From assembly GCA_014529385.2 (NCBI GenBank), contig CM043956.1, positions 91,466,721-91,530,720 of the forward strand: a DNA stretch of 64,000 nt. Reading direction: 5' to 3'. This stretch comes from Adiantum capillus-veneris (lineage: Eukaryota > Streptophyta > Polypodiopsida > Polypodiales > Pteridaceae). Positions 36,141 to 47,959 of this stretch are shown piece by piece (the stretch's first letter is position 1; each line of letters opens with the position of its first letter). Both the position numbers and the translations under genes were made by a program. Under the pieces are notes generated by a model, which saw only the letters and a list, made by a program, of their open reading frames with translations, searched no databases and was not told the DNA's origin.

Positions 36141-38100
36141 ATGGCGACCGGGGCTGCCTGGTTTTATGAATAAGGAGCCCCCTAACGGGTTACTCAATGG
36201 GATTGAGCAGGGCCGACTGAAGGTAAAGACATGCGAGTTGACTGGTTTTTTTTTTGAGAATCCTGGGCCAAAGTGTGGCAGTGACCAATGGTGGCCCTAC
36301 GAGCGGGCAGCTTTGCGAGGTCTTTCAGGTAGACGAAATCAGGGGCTTGATGCATAACTACAGCCGTTCTCTGGTCTTGATGAGCAAGAGGTAAGCAGCC
36401 ATGTGGTGTACCTAATGGATCAGCAGGGGCTGGTTTTACTGCAAGCCACAGATGGCCGCTGCATTCCCCCACGACGAAGCGGAATACGAGAGAGTGCAAG
36501 ACGGGTAGAGTGTACTCGATACCGTGCCTGGCATATCAGGCAGCAAGAAAAATAGGTGGTTGGCCGATGGTTTATCCCTCCTTGAAGAGGGCTGATCAGT
36601 GAGGTGGAGTACTATTTGCGAGGTACTGAAAAGAATGGTGTTTTTGACTGGTCATGCGAACCAGGTGAGGTGTCGCTCAAATATTCATGGGAGGAAAAGT
36701 TGGCCAATGTAAGGCACGATCCATATTGCGAGCGGGCGGGCTCCAGTGAGCACCAGCCCGCGTTTTATTTGAGTTGATTCGTTTGGCTAGTGGCTTGGAT
36801 TGGAGCTACGACAGGAAAATGCGGGGTCAATGATGACGATGGGTATGCTTGGAGAGTGATCATGCACACACTTTTGCTCATTCAACGGTGTTGGTTAAGA
36901 TGGCACCACTGGATTCCGGGTATCGAAGCGGCAAATAAACTATATGCTTATTGCAGCCAGCAAGGTAGTGGGTTGATGGGTAAATCAGAAATGCGGGGAT
37001 GGCGATCGAGCGACTTCGTTTGGTTGATTGCGTGGACTAAAATTATGGCAGTGGATGACACTGCATATGTGGCTTCGAGTGGTGTCCAACAATGTAAGCT
37101 GCGGCCGGAAGATGGGGGTTATTGCTCTATGGATAATGTATGTACACTCGATGAGGACAACGAGCTTTTTTGCGGGAGGGGTGAGTGTTACGGGTCCCAT
37201 TTTTGGAGAACACTTCGGGACCCTCCACCTCTTCTCCGCCTCGCATTACTAGCTCACTTTCATGCTCCGAGGCCTCGAGGGCTCCGAGCCGACAAGAGGC
37301 CTAGCTATTCATTTTGGTTGTAAGCGTGCTCCCATTGGTCTTTGGTCAGGGAAAAGCTCGATGGGGAAGCTCAGATCAGGTTTCCTGGAGGCGAGAGCAT
37401 GTGAGGTATGGATGCAAGCCATTCCGGAGTGGAATGTGGATGGTTTTGGGCATCAGCCCTTCGTTAGCTTCTGAGTCATGCATGTTCACGGACACTGGCA
37501 ATTTCCCATTGTCTGAGGGGAGAGAGTCGGCAGGCTCCACCTGACGCTCCTTATCATCAGTTTCACTTAAGTAGCCCGCAATCTTCGCATCTGGCTCGTA
37601 GGCCATCAATTCCCCATCCCAAAGGACCTCACAGTCATTGCATCTACCAAAATCCAACCCAAAGGATTAGAACCGTTTTCTAGTCTTGCTAAACAAGAGG
37701 TAAAAAAACAGGTGTTGCTCTTAATGGATCAGAAGGGGTTGGTTCGAATGTAGGCCACAAATGGCCATGAGATTTTTCCTCTACGAGGTGAATTACCAAA
37801 CGTTACCACCATGAGTGTGCCCACTCTACATAATTGGGGGCCCCATGCCCTGTTTTGTTGGAGAGGTAAGCACCTATACTACCATCTGGTCGTGCTTCCA
37901 TCTACTCCCCGTAATGTGCTTGTGTCCTCACATGCAGCTTGATGGAAGTGAACCAATTGTCTGCAGTTGAAGGAGCTTGTCATCATGGAACAGAGGAATG
38001 AGCTGATCCGTCGTTTATTAAATACGAGATGTGTACCCAATCAGATCGCGAAGCTGATTCCTGGAAATGCACTGAAAAACATAAAGTGAATCTAGACCAA
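36141..38100 (+). other. Unrecognised segment with a 177-codon open frame
   Basis: 36790-37323 is open for 177 codons with an ATG. It has a cysteine-containing stretch ('GVQQCKLRPEDGGYCSMDNV', then 'CTLDEDNELFCGRGECYG') and a Pro/Arg-rich end. Weaker frames flank it (35944-36357, 37262-37474). The local base composition is higher in GC than its surroundings. I know no family, see no splice sites and cannot show it is a gene. It adjoins dispersed repeat R, so an unclassified element is possible. Confidence 0.3.
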
Positions 38101-38109
38101 GTTCAGTGA

Positions 38110-38495
38110 GTCTGCAGTGCGTCAATTTCTGAAGTTGATCCACCACATATCAGCTTATGGTATGATTTGGCATACATGTCTATCAAAGCTTTGTCAAGTA
38201 TTATGTTGTTTTTCATCAAATCTTGAATCTTTTGCCTTGGTCGACTTCTTGTTTCCTTGGTTGATTTCTTGTATGGTGCCACGTTCCTTCCAAATGCAAG
38301 GATTAGTGATTAGGAGAGATGCATGCCTTTTCTTTAAAATAAATAAATAGACTAAGGCTTTCACCTTGGCCTTGCATATAAGTGGAGTCCAAGAGATAGC
38401 ATTGCAAACATAAAGCTTACCAAGAACTTGTGTGCTGTCAAAAGTATATCACATGCCACACATGTCAATCAAAGCTTTACCAAAGCTGGTCAAGC
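38110..38495 (-). pseudogene. PPR relic at the edge of the AT-rich island
   Basis: Minus-strand fragments 'ALIDMCGM' and 'LGKLYVCNAISWTPLI' (about 38,370-38,490), and a weaker 'KALIDMYA'-like piece at about 38,170-38,210, fit PPR repeats. Frames are broken. Base composition changes sharply just to the right. Confidence 0.55.
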
Positions 38496-38999
38496 ATTGT
38501 TCTCTTATCATTCCTTTGGTAATTAGCATCAAATTATATATAACTCTATATTCTAACTTCTTAAGTTTTACCATTTGCTAGTTTACAAGAAGCTCTTCAA
38601 CATCTACAAAGCAACTTAACATTTGACTATAACACAAGATATGTCATATTTAAAAATATTTTAAACACCTATAAAAAAAATTAATATTAATATTTTAATA
38701 ACCACAATAAGATCAAAAAGATTTTCTTTCCAAATTAGAATATTAGTTTAAGCTCAATACAAATAATATACCTATCAATATAAACATAATGAAATCTTAA
38801 GGTCACCAAATATCAAAATAATAATAAACAATACATAATTGAAGATGAAAACAAATAAACTATTACCTACAAACAAAGCATCCAAACTAAAACAAAAAGC
38901 AAAGCATACAAGATTATAAGACATTTACGTAGAAAAACAAACTTACTTCCAACTTTTGACATTTTTAATTTAGATTTTGATTCATGGGTAAATATTTGT

Positions 39000-41900
39000 T
39001 CTAATTCGATCAAATCATATAAATATTGTTCCAATTGTGGAAACTTATTTTTTTATGTATGAAAAACAAAACTTAAAATATATAGAAAAAACAAATACCT
39101 ATTTACGAGGATATGAATTATCTAATCCATATCTAACATCATTTCAAAATAACAAACAAGACAATATAGAAATTTATAACTGTTCCAAATGTTTTCAAAA
39201 CAACATCAGAAGAAAATATTGGGTAACTTATCACCCGACTTATATAAAAAAATACTAACAATGAATGTACATGAAGTACAAATGCTATCTACTTTAGATA
39301 TCTCTTTAAATATCAGTAAAAAGATAACATCTATAGCCATAGGTAATATAGAACAAAGATCATTATTAGATAATCATCTATTTTCATATCAAAATAGTAA
39401 TGATTTATTAAATATTCTAACAAAAAACTCACATGACATAAGCACACTATTGCACTTTTTAGTAAAAAATAATCCATTAGTAAAAAAATTCTATACTATA
39501 TATAAACAACCACAAAAAACTTTAGCAATTCTTATAATTCCTTCTAATGCAATTACTACTTTTCTAAACAAACATGCATCATCTTCTCCTTATGACTTAA
39601 TGATAGTAGCAGACAATACAAATTATTTAGGTATCTGAGATCAAGTAAACAACACACAACTAAAATCACAATACAAAATAGGTAAGTTATCTCATGGTGG
39701 GGTTATGTATGAAAGATTAAATAACAAAAAAATCATTAACTTATATGCAAGTTTAGATGGAGTATCTAATTTAGAAGATATTACAATAGAGAAAGCCCTA
39801 TTTTCATTTCTATTTCCATTAGGATATGGAGCTCATGATGGAGCTTCAAAATTTCATACATATCTAAAAATGAGAATAGCCTCATTCTTCTCAATATTCA
39901 CTTTATACAAGCCATACTTATTAATGATGTACCAATTATGTCAAGCTTTGATAATAGCGAATTCAACAAATTTAACAATGCTACAATCAGATATAGATAA
40001 ATTCAAACTTAAAAATCCACATGCATCTGATCTAAATACCATACGTTATATCATAAAACACAATATCTCTTATTCAATTCCAGGATCTCCGTCATGGTAT
40101 CGTAAGAATTTAAAAGATTTAGTATGCATGGTAGAGTCATTTGGTTTACCTAACTTCTTCTTAACCCTAACTTGTGACAAAGTATCCTCTAGCAGATGGG
40201 TAGAAATAGAAGATTTAGAAAAAATTATCCAAAAGATAGACTTAAAACTCAATTGGACAGATTGTCCAGCCGAGTGCATGATGATTTTTCACAAACGATT
40301 ACATACATTTTTAAACATTAAATACATATTTATTCTTAATGGATTATTAGGTACCATCAACCACTATCTAATACGATATGAGATACAAAATAGAGGTTCA
40401 CCACATACACATATAATGTTATGGGTAGATTCAAACGATATCGATCGAATATCTTTAGAGATAGATAGCCATATACCTTATTTACATACAATAAATAAAT
40501 TTGATCCAACATCAATTGAATATAAATTATATAACTTAGTTATCAAAAAACAAATACATAATTGTAGAGAATCTTGTAAAATAAAATTACAAAATAAAAA
40601 AATTAAATGTAAATATGGATTACTATACGATATTCAAAGTAGTCATAAGCCAATTATTCATGAACAAACTCAACGATGGCTTTATTATAGACCAACATTA
40701 GAACACAGAAATGTGGTCCCTTATCATGCAGGAGTATTATTGTTATGGCAAGCTCATATGAATATTCAAAAAGTAACCAATACAGGTTTATCATATTACT
40801 TACTAAAATATGCATTGAAATCAGAACCTATAGGAAAAATAGATATCGATTTAGAAACAGTGAAAACATTAGGACTAAATAATATTGATGATACAAAACT
40901 CAAACTAATATCTTCTTATGTATTAACATATCAGCAACCGAAGCAGCCATTGATGTGTTTAGAGATAACAATCATAAAAAAATCAGAAAAGGTAACTTAT
41001 ATAGATTGTTCACCTCCTAAAAAAGACAAAAATATATACAAAATTTTTAACCTCTATACTACATCCAATTGATCTATATACAGCAAGACCATTAGAATTG
41101 GAAAGCTTAACATTTTATTCATACTTTCGTCACTATAGAATTAACAAAATACTCAAGCATACAACAAAGAAAATATGTAAAATGCATGATTTATTTGGAA
41201 ATGAAATAGAAGAGTATAAACAATTAGTAAGATTTACAGATTTTCACCCTGTCCATCAAATGGAAGGTTTTTTTTTTATTATTCTATTAAAACATATATA
41301 TTTTCGTAATGAAAAAGAATTAATCTCAATTAACAACACAGAAAAATCTTACTTTTTAGAATGTCAAATACGACAAATAATAAAGAATGAAGAAGACATA
41401 GATAATCTAGTTGGAAATTATTCTCAATTACATCTATTAATCGATGAATCTAAACAACAAATTACAAATCAAATACTTCAAATGCATCCCATACATAATT
41501 TAGAAGAACATTTAACATCAAACGATTTTATAGAAAAACAAACAAATATTAAAACTGTAGGAGAAAATCAATATGATCCAATAATACATTTACAAGAGCT
41601 TAAACACATAGAAAATACAACTTTGACTAAAGAGCAAGAACTAATATACAATAAAATTTTTGAAAAATCAGGTGGGTTACATATAATAAATGGAACACCT
41701 GGATCTGGGAAAACGTTTCTAATTCAATATATCACACTTAAATGTATAACCAAAAACATAGGAGTCCTCCTTACAGCAACCACAGGAGTAGCAGCTACAA
41801 GACTTAGTCGATTAGCACGTACTTCACATTATTTTTTTTGTTTACCTAATAAAAATCAATTATTTCATTCTAATTTAGAACCAAATGATATCCGTTCAAT

Positions 41901-42884
41901 TAAAATAAGATCTTCTGATGTAATTATAATTGATGAATTCTCAATGATGACATCACAAATATTACATACAATTATACTCCAAATTTCAGAAGCTTGTAAT
42001 TTATCTATGCTAGAAATATTTAACACTAAAAAACTACTTCTATTTGGAGATATAGCGCAATTGCCTACAATATTAATTGTAAAAATAAAGACTTGATATG
42101 CCAAAAATGTGTAATAACAAATTCTACATTTTGGAAATTAGCTATACACCACACATTATATACCTCAATACGTCATTGTTCAGATCCAGACTTCATTGAA
42201 TTCTTAAATATAATCAGACAAAGTAAACCATCTAAATCACAATTAGATAAATACTTAAAAGATACATTTATACAAGAGAAAGATTTAGAACAATATATAG
42301 ATAAAGACACAACTATATTATGTACGCATAATAAAGATGTCATATACTATAATGACCTCATATTATTAAAGATATTCAACCCTTCCAATATATTCAATAT
42401 AGATATTGCTACAACATCACATCATATACTAGAACTACAACATTGAATAAATGATACAGAATTTCATACCCTATCCAAAGTAGCAATAGGGGCATTAGTA
42501 ATGTTTACACAAAACATGGATCTAGCAATAGGTATAGCTAATGGAACTTTTGGGACAATCGTAGATATTAAATATAACAATATAACATCTATTATAACAA
42601 AACTTATAATACGTGTAAATCATACACAACAAAATGTAACTATTAGAAGATCTAAATATCAAAAAAAGACATACAATGGAACATGGTATCATAAAACATA
42701 TTTTCCACTAACACTAGCATATGCAATGACTGGACAGAAATCCCAAGGATGTAGTATCTTTGGTAAGTCATTGTTAATAGTTCGAAAATGTTTTTCTCGT
42801 GGACTATTATATGTCATGTTGTCTCGATGGACTAACCGAAAGAACATAAAAATATTGAATTCAATTACAATCGACGATTTCTAA
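39000..42884 (+). pseudogene. Helitron RepHel (HUH Rep + PIF1-like helicase), decayed
   Basis: N-terminal Cys pairs ('YCSNCGNLFF', 'YNCSKCFQ', 39,025-39,200) precede a Helitron N-terminal domain (39,189-41,072) with 'FGLPNFFLTLTCDKV'. The Rep HUH motif reads 'RGSPHTHIMLW' (about 40,390-40,425) and the two-tyrosine motif reads 'YYLLKYALKSEP' (about 40,795-40,830). The helicase (41,098-42,884) has Walker A 'GTPGSGKTFLIQY', 'ATTGVAATRLSR', Walker B 'VIIIDEFSMM', 'GDIAQLPTI', then 'AYAMTGQKSQGCSI' and 'FSRGLLYVMLSRWTNR'. Expected catalytic residues (H-H, Y-Y, K, D-E, R) are present. Breaks: in-frame TGA at 39,636 and 42,444 and frameshifts near 39,190, 41,065 and 42,080. The TGAs sit where CGA would read Arg, consistent with CpG decay. 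Moderately old relic. Confidence 0.88.
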
Positions 42885-44121
42885 ATACAAGTAATAAACC
42901 ATTATATATAGGAAGATTATTGACTTACAAAAGTATACTCCAAAGATTAAAACAAAGATAACGTATGTTAAATTATTTTATATCAAACTTAAGGTGCTAT
43001 AATTTATTACTATATTGATATAAAAGAAACTATTAATAAATTCATTTTTATATTTTTCAGATTGAAAGCTAAACAATATGGAGGTAAGCTTATATCTCTA
43101 ATCACATACTTCAATATTTATAACCTTAAATGTATAAATTGTGTTAAAATATATTAGGTCTTCAATTCTATCAAAGCTAAAGCAAAAGCCACAATAGACC
43201 TACAAGAAAAAGAACAAGAAGAGCAACGAAAATAAAAAAGGCAACATAGAGAAAACTTCTTCTTAAGAATCAAACAACTTAAATATGCAAATATCTCGGG
43301 ACGTGATCCAATAAATTACATTTATGGCTGGCCATCTTATGATGAGCTAAAACAATATATGGATGCAGCCGACAATATGTTTCAAACATGGAAAAAAACA
43401 CATACTACTAAAGAACTCCCTGCAGATGGTAAATAATTCAGCTTATGTTTTAAAAAATTTACTTCTATTATTCATAATTTCAAATATAATTAATTCAAAT
43501 ACAATTACTTTGCAGGTCTAACAATACGAATTCTTAAGATATTCAAAGAAGATTTACCAAATGAAGATATAATGCTTGAGCGATACGAAGCTCAAGCTTT
43601 ACTAGATAAACACACGAATGGAATTTCAGCATATGCTATCAACTTATTACATTTTGGCTACAACATTCCATTAGACTCTTTGAACTCTTGATAATATACT
43701 ATAGCTTCAATCATTTTAAAAGAGTATGAGCAACTATACAACGTAAAAAACAAACAAGATCCAATCACTTTGGAGAGCATTACAGCATCACTAGATATGG
43801 AATTTTCACAAAGGCAATATGGCACTACTTGCAAATTTTTCATTACTATGAATCAAATCACTGGTATAAAATCATAATTTCTTCTCTATTTATAAACGAT
43901 TATATTCTTCAAACTAAAAAAAAAATACATAACATTGTTTATAGATATGGATATAGCTAATAAAGGATAATCATCTTTGCAATCAACTTCAATACCTATA
44001 GATATTCCATCCACCAGTCAAAGTACAATTATTACTCCAAAAATTCACATTTTACTCAAATACCAACAAATTCAATAATATTTTAAATCAATTATCAACA
44101 TAGTCAAATAATCCATTCTCA

Positions 44122-44122
<1 letters not shown>

Positions 44123-44171
<49 letters not shown>
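44123..44171. repeat. (CT)n microsatellite in the intron before the GIY-YIG exon
   Basis: About 24 CT units. A second tract of similar length lies just after the stop codon (44,723-44,765), so the exon is framed by two CT tracts. Confidence 0.95.
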
Positions 44172-44173
<2 letters not shown>

Positions 44174-44325
44174 CACCAAAATGTGAATCCATTGTTTATT
44201 TTAAAATAACAATCTATATTCTAAAATATTTGAATATATTTTAAATACCTTATATATTTATATTAAAACTCATAAAAGTTCATACAAAATCATTTTAAAA
44301 GAGTTTAATTGTTTTCTTTTTACAG

Positions 44326-44693
44326 AAGCAAAGTCTCCTCGAAAATCAACAACTCCAGAAAATAAAAGTAATATTTTTATTTATAAATTACAATGTATAA
44401 TAAATTTAAAAATATATATTGGACAAACGAATAATCTAAAAAGAAGGATTTTACAACAAAAAAAACAACCTACTAAATTGATGATAACTGACATTAGCAG
44501 ATACAAGCCGTTCAACAGAAATTTCACGATCGAAATTATAGATTCAACAACAATAAAGGACAAAGCAAATCACTTAGAAACACTTTATATTAAGAAATTT
44601 AGATCGATTACTCCAAATGGATACAATGTTTTTTCCGGAAATCCTTCTTCTTTTAACAAATACTATTACCTAAAGAAAAGAGACCTTATTTAA
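44326..44693 (+). CDS. GIY-YIG nuclease domain exon
   Basis: Open from the acceptor TTTTTACAG to TAA at 44,691. Within it 'FIYKLQCIINLKIYIGQTNN' holds the GIY and YIG tyrosine motifs in the form xIY...YIG, followed by 'LKRRI' (catalytic Arg position). Later come 'HLETLYIKKF' (catalytic Glu position) and 'PNGYNVFSGN', the conserved Asn/Gly segment that closes such domains. Length of about 100 residues fits the family. All key residues appear intact even though upstream exons carry stops. Known relatives include homing endonucleases, UvrC and Penelope-like element nucleases; I cannot place it among them without a search. Confidence 0.85.
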
Positions 44694-44719
44694 TTTAAAG
44701 GGTTGTTATCTCTTTCCAA

Positions 44720-44722
<3 letters not shown>

Positions 44723-44765
<43 letters not shown>
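44723..44765. repeat. (CT)n microsatellite after the GIY-YIG stop
   Basis: About 21 CT units, 30 bp downstream of the stop codon. Confidence 0.95.
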
Positions 44766-44767
<2 letters not shown>

Positions 44768-44985
44768 AAAAAAATACATTATAGACGTAATCTATTGCAA
44801 AAATGTATACATTTCACATTAAATCTAACCCTACACAACAACTTCACGCTCAACCATTAGCTAACTGCCCCATACTAGTTGGTAAGTTAAATAAGACTTG
44901 TAATCATTTAAAGTGTGAATTTGTTTTTGGTTTGGTAAGATATAACAGGAGAAGACGTGATAAAGTAGAAGAGATCTACAAATGA

Positions 44986-46860
44986 TGTTTAAGGAATAAA
45001 CCTCGGCGAGATTCCCACCATGCTTTTCTGACATCGAAACTAAATATCATATTGTTGAAACAATTATGTTTCTTGACCACATGTCAAGGTCCCATATCTC
45101 TCCTTGAGCCCTTTGATTTTTGTCATCGTGGGGGTCTAGGGGGGGGTCTATTTTCAAAGTTTTGGCAATAACTTTTAATTGAAGAAAATTTTGATTGTTT
45201 TAAAATTTGTACAGAGTCTAAGAGTTCATATTGATTGTTTTCCTTTATTTCAAATTTAGACCCGGGGCACTCTTTGGGAGCCACTTTTGAAGGTGTTATT
45301 AGCGAGATTTCGGAAAAGTTTTGTATGTAGGAAACGTAGCCCTTAACACAAGGAATAACATTGGTTCTTTGAGTATTTTCAAAGTCCATGGTTAGGGATT
45401 TCATTAAAGTGATCACGAACACATGAACACATTAATAATGTTGAGTGATTACACATCAAAAATAGGCAATTATGTTAAGTGTTAATATAACCATCTTAGT
45501 AAACTATAAAATCCACCTGAGTTGGTAAGTCCGTCAGGTTCTTTTATTTTCTTGGTATGCCCGTCGAGAAAATAAAAGGCCCGATGGGCCACTTTGTATA
45601 AAGTAAAAACACTACCACTCTTCGCCCTTTGACTAGGTAGATCCCTTGAGAGTGTATCCTAGCAGCAGGTACAATTATTTCTCCATGTGAGATAACCTAA
45701 GTTTACAGAGTCATAGGTCCTATTTGTGGGCTGAATGTGATTCTTAATATGGTAATTACATCTTAAAAAAATTTAAATCCTTGACCTAAGACCAAGGTAC
45801 AATGCGAAACAAATTGAATCTCTTAAGAATCATGCTCATCAACGAAGCCACTCATCCGTAAAAGGGGTTGAATTAGTTGATTTTAGAAGATGAGCATATA
45901 CTAAAAATGAGTTGTTAATCAAGGATTGGGTGTCATGTACTAGTGTACCGAGTATATAAAGATCCTTGAAGTCTTGCATGTCACACCATCATAAATTTTA
46001 TTTAATGTATATTGTTTGTCACTACACAATATGAGAGTTACAATCTTTAATTGAGTGAAAATAGCTTTTATATATTTAAGCAAATATATAAGGAGGTTAG
46101 AATCCTTGTTTGGATAAAATACTCCTCGAGTGTGTAATTTTATTGAAGATTTCATAGTTTTGTTTTATGCATAATGCTAGATAGAGAGTGCATTGTGTAC
46201 TGTGAAAGATTGTTGGTGCATGACATTGAAAGCGTACATATTGCTACTTTTGTTTGTGTTTTGCAAATCACTATCATCATTTCAATGTGTAAGTTGATTA
46301 ATCTTCGTTGCATGTGAAAATAATAGAGAAAATATTAAAATTTAAAACCATTAAATATAGACAATGTGATGCTCATAAATGTGTCTTATTGTCTACAAAT
46401 CGCTCCTCAAATGTGTAATTGCATTGTAGAATTCATAGTTTTGTTTTATGCATAATGTCAAATAGAGTGCATTGACTACTATGAAAGATTGTTGGTTCAT
46501 GAGATTGAAATCATATGTATTGATATTTTAGTTTGTATTTTGCAATTAATTATCATCATTACCATGTTTTTTGAAGACTCTGGAGTTGATTTTTGGTTGT
46601 ATTTTTGCAAGTAGTTATCATTGTTATCATGTCTGAAGACTCAAGAGTTGAGTATTCCTTGTTACATATAAAAAAATGGAGTGAATAATAAAATTTACCT
46701 CCACCAAACAAAGATAATGTCATTTTTACAAATGTGTCTTATTGTTTGCAAATCGCACAATGTGTAAATTTTATTGCTTTCTTAATATAGTTTTTAGTTT
46801 TAATATATATTAAAAATTAGAAAATTATTTTTATAATTGAACATGTATTTTTTATAACTT
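44986..46860. other. AT-rich spacer without recognised gene
   Basis: A 99-codon minus-strand frame (45,123-45,422) has no recognisable domain. A 12-bp perfect inverted repeat (CTTTTATTTTCT/AGAAAATAAAAG) is at 45,541-45,578. 46,130-46,300, 46,410-46,560 and 46,680-46,760 share diverged phrases (GTTTTATGCATAATG, GAAAGATTGTTGGT, TTATCATCATT), a weak tandem duplication of about 290 bp. Confidence 0.45.
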
Positions 46861-47959
46861 CAGCTATTAATGCAATCAATGAACCAAAATATCAGCACAA
46901 GTGGTATGCAATCAGGAAAGGAAAAAAAAAGCCTCTAGCAAGGAGTGGGAGTTTGCTCACAACATGTGTGATCAATATATGAAGTGGTAATGTAAATTAT
47001 GCTTCACCACAAAATGAGGCGAGGCCCCACATATTAGAAACCATTTTTTGGGTAGCCTTACAAAGAATTGTCATAAATGAAAACATCCTTAGGTACTCGC
47101 AATTGCAAATCATTTGAGAGAAGAGCTCATGAAGAAGGGTGGCAAGAGACATTGGGTCGGTAAATCTGTTATGGATGCATGCTAAGTACAACTAGAGTTG
47201 AATATCAATCATGATAATCCTATGGTAACACCAACGAATACTACATAACAGCATGCGCAAGGAGATACAACACCAAGCATTGTTTCTTCTAAGTGCCACA
47301 TTGAGGTTGGGCTTGGGCAAATGCAACAAAGATCATTTTACCAAATCTTTCGAATGAAAATGCTAGAAGAGGCACAAAATGTGCTTGCAAAAGCAATTTT
47401 TTACTGGGAGTGCATTAGTCATGGTTGACAGCCACCATTGGAAACATGCATGGAAGAAAATCAGTGAGTATGGTCTAGGATTTTCAGTCCCTTTGTATCA
47501 CACAATACGGAATGATCTCTTGGACAAATGTTACGTCGAAGTAAAAGAGCGTGTTTCCAAAATAATTATTGGGAATATATCGCTTTCAGGATGCATAATT
47601 ATCAATGATGGTTGGTCTAATGCTCAAAGAAGACCATTGATCAATATTATGTTTGTTTGTCCAAGAAGAGAGATGTTCATAAAATCTATTGACAATTTAG
47701 ATGCTATTAAAAGTGGTAGATATATTGTTGAGGTCTTGGTCAGTGTAATTAAAAAAATAGATGTTGAACATGTCATTCAAGTAGGGGATACCAGCTGGGA
47801 TTAATTCAAAAAATGGAAAATAATCCTCATTGATGTGAGGTGTAGGCTAGATGAGAGATGGCAGATGAGGAAGTAATGAAGTACGAGGGGTCGCGCACAG
47901 GGGAACGGAGGGCGCTTGTGCAAGATGTAAGGTGTTGCACACAGGGGAGCTGAGGGCAG

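Larger units (their letters stand above)
43078..44693 (+). pseudogene. Spliced coiled-coil + GIY-YIG endonuclease gene in the Helitron-like island
   Basis: Likely exons: 43078-43083 (ATG GAG), 43158-43428, 43516-43863, an uncertain short exon near 43,947-44,030, and 44326-44693. Borders are GAG|GTAAGC, TATTAG|G, GATG|GTAAAT, TTTGCAG|G, ACTG|GTATAA and TTTACAG|AAG, and frame is kept across exons 1-3. An acceptor at 43,060 suggests a 5'-UTR intron. Exon 2 is charged and helical ('QEKEQEEQRK', then 'YIYGWPSYDELKQYMDAADN'). Exon 3 ends 'FSQRQYGTTCKFFITMNQIT'. The last exon is a GIY-YIG nuclease. In-frame stops (TAA at about 43,233; TGA-TAA at about 43,690) show decay. I know no Helitron-associated family of this architecture. 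The encoded protein would nick or cut DNA, possibly target or donor. Confidence 0.7.
38500..44890 (+). mobile_element. Helitron-like island with RepHel and GIY-YIG genes
   Basis: About 6.4 kb of conspicuously AT-rich DNA (long runs of AAA, TTA, ATA, AAT codons) between PPR debris and a different AT-rich spacer. It encodes, all on the plus strand, a HUH-type Rep with PIF1-family helicase (39.0-42.9 kb) and a spliced second gene with a GIY-YIG nuclease (43.1-44.7 kb). Rep plus helicase in one coding unit is diagnostic of Helitron-class rolling-circle transposons. I could not fix the termini: a 5' TC start is possible near 38,510 and a 3' CTAGT occurs at 44,875-44,879, but no convincing 3' hairpin was found. 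Confidence 0.75.

Noticed and set aside
39636-42446. Alternative genetic code (TGA read as Trp) in the Helitron-like island
   Set aside because: The second gene also contains TAA stops and RepHel has frameshifts, so ordinary decay explains the stops.
45000-45060. Possible 5S rRNA- or tRNA-like sequence
   Set aside because: A few suggestive words (CGGCGAGATTCCCACC) but no box A/C spacing and no cloverleaf or 5S secondary structure could be built.
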